A DNA stretch of 64,000 nt, taken from assembly GCA_021464245.1 (NCBI GenBank), contig JADCRB010000036.1, positions 1,197,717 to 1,261,716 of the forward strand. The letters run 5' to 3'. This DNA is from Carallia brachiata (taxonomy: Eukaryota; Streptophyta; Magnoliopsida; Malpighiales; Rhizophoraceae). The notes beneath the pieces were generated by a model. That model was not told the origin of the DNA. It ran no database searches and worked only from the letters and a program-made list of their open reading frames with translations. Below, piece after piece: positions 1 through 12,945 of the stretch (its first letter is position 1; the number at the start of each line of letters is the position of its first letter). Made by a program: the position numbers and the translations under genes.

Positions 1-526
1 GACATCCTTGTAAATATGTAATTTGCAGCCTTTATATTGCCCAATGTAGCATACATGTTAACAAGTGAGTTCTGCACATACAAATCATTCTCAAACCATG
101 CTTAATTACATGTCCATGAGCTTGAATTCCCATTTCAGCAGAACCCAATTGAGTACAGGCCTTAACCAAAAATGGGTATGTGAGATTATCAGGAAATAAG
201 CCCTCCCGCTGGGAGGAGACATAGAAGTGTAAGGACTGAACTGGGTTTTCACTTCCAGAGTATCCCCTTATAAGGGCATTATAAATAAAGATATTGGGGT
301 TTTGGATTTGGTAAAAAACCCTTAAAGCGTAGTCCAGCAAGTTCTTGTCTATGCTAAAGGAAATTAAGCGACTGACTGCAAAAACATCAAAGATTGTGTG
401 GGTTCTGATCATATGGGCGTGGATGATTTTGATGTCTAAGAAATTGGAGCAGGTTTCAATACACAAGAGTTTTGGATTCTTCAGCCTTAGCGTCCTTATG
501 ACGAAGCTGCTGCTAATAGTGCTCAT
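1..526 (-). CDS. PPR protein (PLS class), 5' part only, one frameshift
   Basis: N-terminal part of a pentatricopeptide repeat protein; the family binds organellar RNA for editing, splicing or stability. The ATG is at 526 and the gene runs off the window at position 1. Visible features are a leading helix (residues ~20-45, with IIHAHMIRTH), then PLS-type repeats with AIRVF-like, NIFIYNALIRGYS and GLFPDNLTYPFLVKAC segments, typical of P-L-S triplets. As written, the frame hits a stop at about position 35. If one base is added near 93-98, the frame continues through NDLYVQNSLVNMYATLG to the window edge, which is ordinary PPR sequence. So the gene is intact apart from a 1-base deletion or a sequence error. 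It resembles Arabidopsis At5g06540 (from memory). The class (E or DYW) cannot be told because the C-terminus is outside. Confidence 0.85.
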
Positions 527-1598
527 TTTCCAAAGAGCAATTATTTTTGAAGGTTATGGCGGACTTGGCATTGAGAAATGGCATTGCTTTTCATAAAAGA
601 AAGAAAAAGGTCGACAGACACGAGATTGATCACAGAAGACTTCCCTCCAGTTGATTTTAAACCACAAATTGTCAGTCTAAAAAACAGGTTCGTATCTCCA
701 TTCTTGCAGGGAGTATTGTGCCGATCAAAAAAGCAAATTCAGTAAACTTAGATTTAAATTCATTAAACGGCAGACATTTAAAGTTAAGACTTTTAGTCCG
801 GTAACAGATGAACTCTTCTTAATCAGTAGATCAGAATGATCGGTCGTCAGAATTCTCAGTCTATGTCAGCTAACAATTTGCACCGTGCAAATGGGCTAAC
901 ACCTGAAAAGTTTCTAGGTCGAACATTTGGATTTCGCTTTACTCGGGCTGCAATTGAGGTGGGGTGCTCTTGCCGCAGCTCTGATTCGAATTTCGGTAGG
1001 CACATCCTAAAATATATTGGGTCATCCCATCTGGAAATGGAATGAACAATTTTTTATTTCTTTCCGTGCAGGTTTGGTCGGATATATCACCTTTATCCTT
1101 GCTGCGGAAGTGCCATGTTATGGTGGGCAACCTGGTTCTCTGTTATGTTATGGTTGGGCCTTGGGCCTTTGTCCCTTATACCTGTAGGCTTGTTTTTTAC
1201 TGGGCTTTGAGTTCGGACCTGTCTTCAGGCTTGGCCTGTTTGGTTAGTTGTAAGTTCAGGGTCTTGGTTGGTGGTGGACTAGACTTGTACAAGAAGGATA
1301 ATTCTTTTATTTATTTTCGTATTGTTGTTGTTAACTGTGTGGGTTGAACTGACCTTCTATATACATTGTACTTTTTTATCTAATGAACTTATTGCTTATA
1401 TTCAAAAGAAGCATAATGTTAGATTTGCAAATAAAAGTTTTGGCATCAAATTATAATTATTTAAATCGTGTTGTATTTGTTAAAATATGAAATGACGATG
1501 ATATAATAATATATTAAGTTAATAACCAAAAAGAATAAAGATAAATTAGTAGAATTTAGCTTTTTAAAGTATGAAATAGTAACTTCAATGTAGTCAGC
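527..1598. other. intergenic, no gene seen
   Basis: This is the upstream flank of the PPR gene. A G/T-rich stretch at about 1050-1412 ends in a T-rich, A-ending segment resembling the 3' end of a plant LINE, but I found no target-site duplication. Open frames here are short and unlike any protein I know. Confidence 0.5.
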
Positions 1599-2405
1599 AA
1601 TCACTTTTCAAATCAAAGATACCTTAAATTAGAGAACAAAAAAGATTCGTATGAACAAACTTGTTATCATGTGTTAATTTCTTTAATCGTGCGTTAGAGC
1701 TTTCTTACTCGCCGTCAAGTTTCGATTGTCGTGTTTGGGTCTCTGCGACTGGGCTAATTGTGCTTCGGTGTGAGCTTGGTGTTGTTTGCCTCTGTTTGTG
1801 GGCTTGGTCACTAATTCGGGTGGTGTGTGGTTCTGTTGTATCCTCTGGTTTGCGTTTGTGTTGAGCGATCGTGTTTTCTTTTGATGAGTCCCTTGCCCTC
1901 ATCGTATCTCCCCTGGGGTGTGGGGGTGGGGGACGTTCTCTCTTTTGAGTGTCGTTGGCTCATTCCTGTCATTATGGTAATGGCGTCACGCCTTCGTAGG
2001 AAGCTATGCTTGGGGATGGCTTCTTTGCTCTTCACTTGCCCATGTTTGTTTTCGATTCTGTTTCCAACATCTTTGGTCTTCGTTGTTGTCCGGCTGTTAG
2101 GGTTTGGGATCAGCCTTTGGGTTGTTGTGTCCTCGCTCTGTTTATTTGCCTGTGTTGGAGTCCTCAGTTCACCAACAGTTTCGCTAGTGTCTGGTTGTTG
2201 TTGGTTTCCAATAATGGTTCTAGTGGGTTGACTTTGAGGTTGGGCTTGGATAGGCTTCAGTTATTTTAAAGCCTTAGGTTATTTGGTATGATACTTTTTT
2301 GTGGGTTGTATAGTACACTAATTTGTAGTTGGATCTTTTTCTGAACTTTATAAATTGTTAGTTTAATAATAATATTTTTTTCTGTCAAAAAAAAATCACT
2401 TTTCA
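1599..2405 (+). mobile_element. 5'-truncated LINE-like retroelement with target-site duplication
   Basis: A 783-bp insert (1611-2393) ends in an A-run at 2387-2393 and is flanked by a perfect 12-bp direct repeat, aatcacttttca, at 1599-1610 and 2394-2405. An insert with a 3' poly(A) and variable-length perfect duplications is the signature of target-primed reverse transcription. The body is G/T-rich and moderately GC-rich compared with the flanks. Its open frames (134 and 87 aa) show no reverse transcriptase motifs, so this is probably the 3' UTR or 3' end of a LINE, or a mobilised transcript. The perfect duplication suggests a fairly young insertion. Confidence 0.7.
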
Positions 2406-3950
2406 TAAAAAACCGAGAGGAACTTATTAAATTTAATATTTAATTAATCAACAACCAATACTATTAATGATGATTATTTCAAAAGTTATCAATGCCAGTC
2501 CCAGCACCCAGTTGGACGAAAATGATTGCTATGCATCTCTTCTTCTCCTTTTCTTATTTCCTTCTTTCAAAAGATATGAGTGGGCCAGAATTGTCAATCA
2601 TAACAAGATACTTGCGTTTTTTTTTTTTTATTTGTTTATAAAAGAGAATAGGGTAGGCTAAAAAGAACAAACGAAAATTATACTGCACGAACTACAGTAC
2701 GCTGTAAAATGCAAATTCCTCTGACCGTTGGATTATCGATCTCACGGTTATTCATATCAAATTTATAATTTCGCCCTGTACAATTGCTAGCAGGCAATTT
2801 CCTCGGGAATGACACTGATTTGTGATTGCGAACCAGTAACAGCAAATGGCGAAGCTTCATCTTCTCTGCCAGTCTCTTTCATTGTGCGGCCGGTTGGGGA
2901 AGGAAAGAGTCCAAAAAGCAGCCTGTTAGGCTGCAAAACCTTGGAATCAATGATACGCCCAATTTAACGTGCATTTGGTAGATATATTCAATGTAAAGAT
3001 TTATTAAATTCTCAAAGCTCAACGACATTGACGGTTGAACATTGAATGAGTCACGGTCAACAGGGTCCAAAAACTTTCACAAATTGAACCGAGAAAAAGT
3101 AAAACACCAGAAATTCTTTTCCGAAAATGTATCCAAATAAAATAATGTTTAGATTTTTTTTTTATAGTTATAGTGATATTTTTTATAATAAAAAAATGAT
3201 GTATTTCTTTTTTTATTGTAAAAAATATTATATTAATTATAAAAAATTTAGACATCATTAAATTTTAATACAATTTCAGATACAAAAACTTCTAGTGCTT
3301 TAATGATGCTCAATTAAAAATAACAAGGATGGGATAAAAGCAAAAAAACCAAGAGTAGGTCAGGACTCAATTGAACAGCTGATCAGTTTGTCACGTTTTT
3401 GTGCGGCTTTCTTTGTGGGTGTGCTTGTCCATGTCAAAAGATTTGTTTTGCACCATCTCTCCTACTTGAGTTAAACCCATCCTACAAACTTCTAATCATT
3501 TATGCCAAACTACCGAATTCTCTATTATCATTAGCCAATGAAACAATGACAATACAAAAAGATAGAGCCCTTAACTAGAAAAAGGGGGACGATGAAACCT
3601 GAAGAGTGAGAAAAGAATCAACCTTAGCATTCTTGACCTGAGAAATCATACATGAACATACAAGAGAGAGGACCGCCAAAATATGGGCACCTCAAAGCGA
3701 AATACATTCCAGCAAACTACATAGCAAGCATTGTCCAACTGCATCCATGTTTGAGGATCAACCGAGAAACTATATTCAATCCAGCGAGAAGAAACTCAAA
3801 ACGCACTGCCCAAAACACCCAAATCAGCATCTGCGAGAAATCTGGAACAATAAATATGAAGGAACCACGGCGATAACATGATTGAAATCTACTCGTCTTG
3901 ACAAATATGAACCTAATGCTTGAAAGGACACAGCACATTGCTTAATAATT
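2406..3950. other. intergenic, AT-rich, downstream of the MYOB7-like gene
   Basis: I see no gene. The 3' UTR and polyadenylation region of the minus-strand MYOB7-like gene should lie in the right part, just below 3951. The stretch around 3140-3260 is A/T-rich low-complexity sequence. Confidence 0.5.
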
Positions 3951-6859
3951 TCACACTTGTGTCCTTGTATGTGTCCTTGTAAGACATCTCCATTGCCTCA
4001 TGCTGGGTTCCTTCTCTAAAAGCATTAGCAAGCCAGCATTGCTTGTCGCAAGCCCATACATGTACCTGCCATCACAGAATCAGATGAGATTAAAACAACA
4101 GTGGCCAATCCTACTAAAAATACCACCATTTGCAACAAGAATCTTCGACCTTGTCTCAGAGTAAACAAATGGTAGCCACGATTGAAAGGATTTGGAACGT
4201 CCATCGATTCATCTATGTGATATGCGTGTGCTTCTGTTGGGTGTTTTTTTTTGGGTGCGGAGCATGACATATTTTCTCTTTTAGCACATTCACCTCTGTC
4301 ATGCTGTCTCTTTCTTTATCAATCACACACATACATGCACAGACACAAAAACTTGCAATCTTGTGCCCAGTTATCACTGTCAATGCAGATCTTCTTTTGA
4401 AATTGAAGAAAAACTACATGTGAAGAACTTAAATTCTTCTTTTTCTCCTTTGAATTTCATCCAGTAATCATGTAAGCTTTTTCACTTTTGCGGCTTAAAT
4501 ACCAGCGAGGCAGTTACTGCTTCTAATGTGGCATGCATGAGAACATAGATATATATGTGCAGAAAACTACTTACTTGCTTCGACGAGCTTTCTTTCTCCA
4601 GAATACAAATGACACGATCCACTGAAAATAAAACAGAAGTGAAAATCATGATTCCAAGTCATGAAGCCATGTGACCACCAAAATGTAAGACACAAAAGCT
4701 GCATCCTTGAATTTTAATGCATGCTCAAGTATTATGCTTCCATTAAGATCAATGGCAAGTCCATGAATGATGAAATTTTCAAATAAAAAACACTGAAATA
4801 ATTTTTAATCAACTCAAGTTTGAAAATCAAGTAACTTGCCAACAATACCAGTACCAAAGGTAACAAAAAGGTAAGTAAAACCAGAATAACATCATTGCTA
4901 TCACACGATATACCTAAACAAGAATGCAGAACAGCTGTGGAGTTCACCAGCCAGTTATATGAGCTAAAAAATTCTGGGCCAAAAAATATATATATATATA
5001 GCTGCACTCCAACAGAGAAGACAAAAAGAACAATAAGCAGAGTCATATCTCAATAATTTGTATTTTTAGAAATCAGCAAGTGCTGTTGGCACAAGATGCT
5101 TTGATGCTTGAAGGATGCCACATATCTTGAAAGGTAATAATCCATAAAGCATTTTCAAATTTCAGTAGGCAGATTTCCATACATTAGTTCATTTAGTACA
5201 CACTTGTGAGTCAAAATGTCATAAAAACTCAGCGAGGTTCTGCAGTATGGAAGCAAACGAAGGGAAGCCAAAGGGACGATAGAGGTGATTGAAATTCATT
5301 GAGTCTCAGCAAAAGCAATAGCTAACAGATAAAAATGATGACCAGCAAATCATCCTGAAAGAAAATTCATTTAAGAAAATATCTAATGCATAGCAGTTTG
5401 AAACATGGAGTGAATGTTGATCTACCTTAAAAACTGACAAGAAGGAAAAGCTTCCAAGAATAGAAGGTTTTTTCACAGGCAGTGGTCTTTCTGGTGAGAC
5501 CTCCTTGCACAAATGCTGTGCAATTTCTTTCAACAATACTAACTGTGCCTCATCAGTCCGCATTGAAATAATTGCCTGCCTCATAGATTCCCTGTCAGCC
5601 TCAAGAGCCTGAAGCCTCATGTAAAGTTTTTTGATATCAGGATCACTATCATCAACTCGATTCAGTGTGTCTCTGTTAGTGGAGATATAATCCTCATGCA
5701 TTCCAGTTCCGGCTTTTGATTCCATAACACCGGTATGTGAGGCCCCATTGTGGACAGAATCAATGGTGTAAATTCTGTCACTTGTGTTATCTCCCAATTC
5801 TGATCCATTATCCATGTTTCTCAGGTTCAAGTTTTCCTCTGTTTGTTGAACACAGTCAACCCTAAAGCTATTGTCTGACCTGAATATAGGAGTTTCACTA
5901 GAAAAGTCTGGAACCCTTTCTCTAGACATCCCAGTGTGTGAACTTGAACTATCCATGGAAAACCTCGTTATATGCCTCGGACATCTAGGAGAGTCACCAA
6001 CTATAACCTTCTCTGTTATATTATTTGTGCCAGAAAATTCCCCATCCAGTTGATTGCCATTAGGACTTTTCTCCATTTGACAGATTCTGTATTCCAAATT
6101 CTTCAAATGGTCTCGACTACGAGGAGTCTCCCCAAATGCATATTTCTCAATGTCAACGATGTCATCACCTTCCAAATTTGCAGGGTTCTCATTTATATTG
6201 CACTTGAGAGGTGGGTAATTGTAAACTGGACATTCAAAGGAAGAATCCAAGTTTTCGGACATGCTTGGGTTACGGCTGAACTTTTTACCCCGCTCATCCT
6301 CACCCTCGACCTCTGCCTCGGTAAGCCCATAACTCAGCATTCTATGCCTATAAGCCTGAACCTCACAAGTAAGTGACTGAATGACCTGTTCCCTCTTATA
6401 CAGCACATCCTCCAAAGCCAGAATCTCCAGCTGGTCATGCGCCATCTTCTCCTCCGCAAAAAGCTTGAATTGCCTTGCCTCCATTTGGATCTCAGCCTTC
6501 TCTCTCTGCAGCCTTAGTATCATCGACATGGCCTCATTTGCAGCCGAGGAAGACGCATTCCTCTCCTCATCCAATTCGACACACAAATCCTGTATTGACT
6601 GCTGTTGGCTGCCAACCATCTCACGTAACGCAGCCAATTCATTCTCAATCTCCACTCGTGGATTCGACAAGAGATCGAATCCAGGAATAACGAAACGGTT
6701 GCCCTCCTCAAACTCTCCATGTTTTCGTTTCACGGAGCGGAGCCAAGACAACTCCGAAGAGCATGAAGGAACCCCCAAAGAACAGCTACAGGTACTACAA
6801 TCACAACATTTCACCCTTGAAGGAGGCGAAAGGGAAGGCGAAAGCACTTCCGATTCCAT
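3951..6859 (-). CDS. GTD-binding (DUF593) probable myosin-binding protein, MYOB7-like
   Basis: Exons (minus): 6859-5426, 4621-4575, 4065-3951; all junctions are GT-AG and in frame; product 531 aa. The family binds the globular tail of class XI myosins and acts as a cargo adaptor or vesicle receptor in cytoplasmic streaming. Residues 1-35 are Ser/Cys-rich. The GTD-binding coiled coil spans ~68-178 (ENELAALRE, SQQQSIQDL, ELDEERNAS, LQREKAEIQMEARQFK). The middle is disordered, and a second coiled coil lies near ~425-460. The C-terminus is VFKWIVSFVFWRKKARRSKY followed by LLMLLEKEPSMRQWRC, the conserved tail of the MYOB7 subgroup. That tail is assembled from a 47-bp exon and a last exon, so a single-exon reading (ending at 5306) is wrong after residue 478. 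Closest match from memory is At5g06560. The frame is intact throughout. Confidence 0.92.
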
Positions 6860-9110
6860 AAATCAACTGGCATTCAAACCTAAGAAACTTTGAATAATCG
6901 AAAACCACCGGAGCTAATAATTTTTAATTCTCGCAAACGCTCTCCGTCCTCCCTCCCTCTTTCGAATTCAATCACCAGCTCAGCTAGCTTTTCCTCCAAG
7001 ATCGGTGCATAACAAAAAGCAAACAAACTGAAAAAGGAAAATTACAAGCAGAACTTAAGATTAAACAGAAAGATAAACACTAAATTGGTAATTTATTCAA
7101 ATTCACGTTGGCTTCGACGGTATCATGTAATTTTCAAACGACGAAATAGCATTTAAAAAAAAAAAAACCATTTTAAAGGAAAGAAAATAAATAATATTCC
7201 CTTCGATGCCCAAAGGTACTTTAACAAAAATGCAAGAGAGAGAGAGAGAGAGAGACCTGGGCCTATAAAAACGTGAAGGTGAAAAGAGACCACAGAGAGA
7301 CAAGGACTTTGATGCCCGGGAAAATTCAGTTTTCGTGAGAAACAAACAGAAAGTTCAGGGGCACAAGAAGCGGCAAAACAACAGAGGCTCCCCCTTAGAA
7401 CTTCCCCGGCACAAGAAAAAAAAAAAAAAAAAGACAAAGAAAAGAGCGGTAATGGCGTTTGGAGGGAAAGCAAATCGGGAAGAGAGAGAAAGGGAAAGAT
7501 CCGGGAGCCCTTAACTTTTTTTTTTTTTTTGAAAAAAAAGTTTTTGAATTTTCTGTTATTTTGTTTTTTATTCGTCTCGATTTCCGTGTCTACGGAGAGC
7601 CGGAATGTGAGAATTTTTTATTTTTGACGCACGGAATGTGAGATAAGAAAAGATAATAACGTGCTTTTTTTTTTTTTTTTTTTTTAAAAAGGTGTTGTTT
7701 TTGGCCAACCAGAAAAGTGACAGAATGGAGAAAAAAAAATTGGATTTAAGGTTAGTTGGGAGCAAAGTGGACACCTAATTTTACTAAAATTGGCAATTCT
7801 CCGGTGAGCGCTTATGTTTTATTATTAGAAAAATAGAATAGTTGGACGATTTGTTTGTACCCTGCATTCCATAGGATTAAATGTATAATTTAGTGGGCAG
7901 TTGGGGCTTATGCGAGTCATTTAGTCTTTTTTTACGTGTTTGTAGGGTGTGATCATATTTTTTATTTTAACATAAAAAAGAAAAATAGAAAGAACTATTT
8001 TCGTCACTTTGGTTTTTTTTTTTTTTCGGGGAGAGGGGGGTGGTGGGAGCATTCCACACTCTCTTTAATGGTTGGTAAGTTCTGGGATGAAATTCATTAT
8101 TCATTGGTGGAACTAAAAGGATATGGTAGACATTTGCAAAACAAGAAAAAAATATATATACAGTCACAAAACTATAAATGCAAAATAGTCACAATATAAT
8201 ATGTCGATTAATTTGTGTAATCAAATAATTAATATCGATAATAAAATTGTTCGTATATTTTATTTTTTTACTATAAATTATAATTATTTTATTACATAAA
8301 TCAACCAATTTATTATGCTGTAATTATTTTTCTTCTATCATTTAACGTGCCCACACAATGGGACTTTATAAAAAACTGGATGCAAGGGCATGTTTACAAC
8401 AAGCAAATCTTTATGGAGAATTGTGATGGTGGAGTAAAGCTCATAATATAACAGGATTGCATTATATCCTCGAAATTCTTATAAAAATGCTGCTCAGAGG
8501 ATCAAGAATGTCTGGTCGTTGAAGACATAAATTGACAAGCAGTACTGCAAAATTCGATGAGAATCTTCTATTGGGAAGGATCCCAATATTGCATCATGAA
8601 TGGAGTGGCAAAGTAAAAGGCAAGACAGTTCGGATTGCCGAAAAGGACCAATGAGAATTTTTACATGAAACTTCTCATGATTAGTGACACATGTATCAAG
8701 AAATATATTAACTTGCTGTCAATTTTTATATTTGGACTTTTTTTTTTTTTTGATTTCTTGCATTCTTTAGTTTAAACCTCTTAACTTTCTTTTTTCGGCG
8801 AAAAATGGTTATGACTTTAAACTCAATTGTGTTCCATTTGTCTGAATTTTGTTGGTTTGAGAATTAGGGTTTTGTTTCCCTGTATGGAATTTCTGAGTTT
8901 TATATTTTATAGTTTTCTTTATGACTTGGTTTAATGAAACAAAGGAATGAAAGAAAACTGTAAACTAGTCATGGTGATTGGCCTTATATGCTATCTGATC
9001 AAAATATTCAAGATCTGGACTTCATCAAAAAAAAAAAAAAAAAATTCAAGTTTTGGGTATTTGATCATGGAATCATCATTATTGGATTTCTGATTCATTT
9101 TCCTTCCTGT
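6860..9110. other. intergenic: upstream flank of MYOB7-like gene, low complexity
   Basis: This holds the presumed minus-strand promoter and 5' UTR of the MYOB7-like gene. A (GA)n/(CT)n run sits at 7235-7255, about 380 bp upstream of the start codon, and many A/T homopolymers follow (7155-7166, 7521-7534, 7665-7685, 8743-8752). CT-rich tracts near plant transcription starts are common, so the GA run may be promoter-associated. No gene is seen. Confidence 0.45.
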
Positions 9111-9330
9111 CAACAGGTAAGACAGACCGGATAGGTTTGCAACGGACAGGGATTATGCACTGTATGCGGAAACGCGGGGAGAGTCGGGCGCTTTGTGGTT
9201 CGCCATCGAGAGAGGCATTTTGGTTACCAAACGCAGCTGAAAGAGGCTCAGATGTCGGCCTTCAAAAGCAAGCCGCCCACCTCTCTCGACCCAATCCCAT
9301 ATGACCGGCTCGCATGCTCGTAGTCTTCAA
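9111..9330. other. unexplained GC-rich island
   Basis: About 220 bp of clearly GC-richer, CpG-containing sequence sits in AT-rich surroundings. It begins just after a sequence that looks like a splice acceptor (ctgtcaacag, ending at 9117). One plus frame is open for about 41 codons (with ETRGESGALWFAIERG), ending at a stop near 9240. A second plus frame, starting at an ATG at 9252, gives 23 codons. I recognise neither. It could be a captured gene fragment, an exon of a non-coding RNA, or an old gene remnant. Confidence 0.35.
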
Positions 9331-12300
9331 GGGACATCCTTCTGTTTTTTTTCAGAAAAAATACTTACTGGAGAATTGTAAATTGAAGTCTTGCATGAGC
9401 ACCGACCATTGGGTTTTACTCTTGGAGAATTGTAATTTTCTTTTTTTTGGTTGGTATATAGGAGAGATAGTAATTTATTATTTGAAGAGAAAATATACGA
9501 GGGAGTAAACTGAAATTTGAATTTGATACCTCAAGCACATATTTCAATCACTTTAACTAGAGCGATACTTTGTAAATTAAAGTTTTTAATTGCCTCAAAA
9601 TTTTCAATATAGATGACTATTGTGACAAGCCATGTGTTATGTATATTCTTCCCACCAGTTCATATTAATTAATGGAATAATTTGATTTACCAGAGGTTCA
9701 AGCCAGAGAACTAGGCCATATGCCTGGAAATTTTTCAAGCCCATTAGGCTGGTGGCTTAGGCCTAAAGTCTGGGCTGTTTTGGTATTGCAGAATCTGGGC
9801 TGGGCTCAAATCCCAAAAAGAAACTCCTCAAAACTTAAAATGCTCTTTGATTAAAAAAAAAAAATGAAGTTGAGTATTTGTTCAACAGACTAAGAGGAAT
9901 GTCTCAATTAAAAGGTAAGAGTTCAAATTCTCATAATCTCACTTTCCCTCCCAAATGTCCAACAGAACTTTTGTAGACCAAGAAAAAAAAAACTTTCAAA
10001 TGTTTTACAAAGAAATTTCGTTATCTCTTTGCTTGGCCACGTAATCAGTTTCTCGGCGCACACCATTCTATTTCCTGTTCGTAAGACAAAATTCAATGCA
10101 AACTTTCTGTATCATCCCTCATTTGTGCGCAGCAAAGCAACCCCTTTTGCCATAAAGATTGTCGAAAAGCTGGATTGCAATTATAGACCTCCAATCGCAA
10201 TTGTCATTCTCGTCTCTAAATGATTGCTCCTCGGAATCTTGGAGTTCAGTCATAAAAATGGCAGTTGGGCGACAGTACATAGTCAATTATCATGGTCCAG
10301 TCCCCTGTTGATGATAATGACAACCATTCATTCTCCTGCCTGGTATTAGCTGGATGAATCATACATTGATGCATTTCTATGGTCTTAAAAGATTTTACGT
10401 CAGGGGTCTAAGTGCATTGTTTTCTTCCTTTCCTTTTCCACTTGTTTAGGAGAAAAAGAGAGTTGTTGCTTTAAGAGTTGAATTCATTCATTTCTATCAA
10501 CCTTTTTTCTTTTTTTTAGGAGTTTTTTTTTTCTATCAACCTTGTTTAGGAGTTTTCCTTTTTTTTTTTTGGAGTCGGGTGATATTTCCAACTTCCAATT
10601 AACTTACATAGTTACGTGTACTTTGATTAGAGATTTATCATCTATGAGGATTAAATCATAGACTTTAGCCCAGAATTTGAATTTGAGAAGTCACAGAAGG
10701 AACAAATTACATGACCTAAGAAAACCAGCCTTTACTTTCATATAGATTGTCCTTTTCCTTTTTCCCCTAATCAAGTACTCCAATAATTTTTAATACCTGG
10801 GTCATACCTTTAATCCCATCAAACATCTCCCCGAATATTCCATGCCAAGGCCTCTCCTAAATGTATGTAGCCCATAGAATGCCAGCATATATATCTCCTT
10901 TTCTTTTTCTTTTTTCCTTTGAATGAAAATGACTGTAGATCGGTTTAATGAATGAGAAATAACTACTTGAACTGATAGTTTGAATGGTAATTTTTTATAT
11001 TTTTATGCAATTAATCTAAGTTTAAATTTTCGTTCTGTTACTTTCTTTGGCTAAAGTACTAAATGTCCTCATTTTAAAGTAGTTTTGAAGATGTAATTAA
11101 TATGAGATGTTAAATTTAAAATTCAGTAATTATTGATTTATATATTTACGAATACTTTTTTTATGGTTCAAGAAAAAAAAAAAAAAAAAAAAGAAGGAGA
11201 AATAACTAGGACAATGATTATCAATTGGGCGTATCAAAAGCAAATATTCATGAATCTCATTCTTGCTTCCACCTTTCCTGCTCGATTGTCAACTGTTGGT
11301 GATGGGAAATAAGGATCATGCCATATAATTATTTGTACCAAATGCTGTATTACGCACTCAATTGTGATAAACGCTATTCAGTATTCACGAGTGCACTTGA
11401 GTGGATTTTGGATCCACCGGAGATCTTACAGAGAAAGTTTCTGATGTTACCAAAAGCATTATACATGGAATATTGTTTTACTACTTTATGATGGAGAAGC
11501 TGTTTTCGCCTAATAATCTTTTTTTAATCATCTTCTTGATAATTAGTCCTATATCAAGTATCTAGAGTGTTCAATTGTTGCCTGTCGAACAATTGAGTGT
11601 TCAAACCTTGAAATCAATGAAACAAAAGAAAAAAAAAAAACTGTTTTTAATGATTGAATACGAAATTAAAATTATTATGATTTTAAAATAGCAAAATATC
11701 AAAATCGAAATTGTCTCCGACAGTAATCTCGAATGACCGTAAAACACGATAATCAAAATTTTAAATTGTAGCTTAATTTGCATAATACATATATAAAGTG
11801 TTGTATCAGAATTACTTGGCTCTTGGCTGCAAAATCGAGCTAAATATACCAAGCTCCCCTGGGTCCAGCCAGTGACTCTTGTCGGGCTCTAGAGTATGCA
11901 CCTCTTTAATCTCAATATAACCTCCCAATCACATCTTACAGAAAAAGTAATGCAATCCTTTAGTGGATCCGTGGGAGAACTACCCATGCTTGCCCCTTTT
12001 TTTTTCCAAAAAAAAAAAAAATCGGGCTCTAGATTTTGTTAGATCGTATAATTAAGTTGTAATAGTAGTATCAGAGCTAGTTGGACTTTAGATTTAACAT
12101 GAGTATCGGATCATATAATTAATCTGTAATATAAAGTAATCAAACATGCTATAATGAATTTAGTGAATTATTGAAGTAGACTTGTCATTTTATCAAATAT
12201 TGGATGTATCGCTAGAAGATTTCACCATTGTCTTGTTAGGCAAAGGCTAATCTCAGTCGAAAGGAAATTGTATAATTTTTACATCCAAGATGGTATCTTG

Positions 12301-12785
12301 GGACTGTCTTCAAATGTTAGTTATGATCCCGGTAGAGTAATGATTTGCTATCATTATTTTTTCATTATAGAGAAAGCCAATAGAGTTTTACTTAATTAAT
12401 TTACTAAACTAATTACACAGAGACATTGAAAAATATAGCACAAACAGCTAGGAATTTGCACCCAACGTTTTATTCTCTTATGTAAGCACTAAGTATGTTT
12501 ATTTTAAACATTGTTTTAGAGAAGCCAATTTTTCCCTGAACCATTTGTTAAAATTGAGATATTTGACGGGGTATGAAGTGTGTTGTTGACACTCCTCTCC
12601 ATAGTGACTAATCACTATTTTGCGGTTGATCTAGTTAACGTATGTTTTTGCCAGTAACTTTTTTTAAAAATTTTTGATGATTTAAAAAAAAATCATAGAT
12701 TTAATTAATTGTTTATTCTCAGAATATTTCCAGTGATTTGCAGAAGGATTTGAGTTATTTATCACTTAGACTTAAAATTACCTAT
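9331..12785. other. intergenic, AT-rich, no gene seen
   Basis: Homopolymers and AT-rich sequence with short spurious frames. A stretch near 9880-9960 has a tRNA-B-box-like gagttcaaattctc, but no matching A box is obvious, so I do not call a SINE. Confidence 0.45.
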
Positions 12786-12828
12786 AGGTGATATCATAGC
12801 ATGCGATTTTGGTATAAATATCACTTAC

Positions 12829-12945
12829 CTCGAGCTGCACCTGTGTCAAAATCATAGAAATATTCAGCAATTCAACAGGCAAACTACGCGTTGCTTGTTT
12901 CGCCTTTCCAGTGACATCAAGCAAAAGCCTTAATGCTGTAGTGTT
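12829..12945 (-). other. exon-like fragment with good splice donor, unassigned
   Basis: On the minus strand an open frame reads LLLDVTGKAKQATR, then SLPVELLNISMILTQVQLE, and ends exactly at CTCGAG followed by GTAAGTG, a near-perfect donor. The residue composition is protein-like, unlike the surrounding low-complexity frames, and a poly(A)/poly(T) run directly abuts its 5' side (12943-12965). I do not recognise the protein. It may be a relic exon or part of a captured gene; no neighbouring exons were found. Confidence 0.3.

Noticed and set aside
1827..2269. 134- and 87-codon frames, plus strand
   Set aside because: They lie inside the retroposed insert, overlap each other in different frames, and have biased Val/Leu/Cys/Phe composition without motifs.
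527..3950. JmjC gene (expected from synteny) between PPR and MYOB7-like genes
   Set aside because: No JmjC or F-box motif appears in any frame; the gene seems absent or moved.
5871..6893. Plus-strand frames of 60-170 codons
   Set aside because: Antisense shadows of MYOB7-like exon 1.
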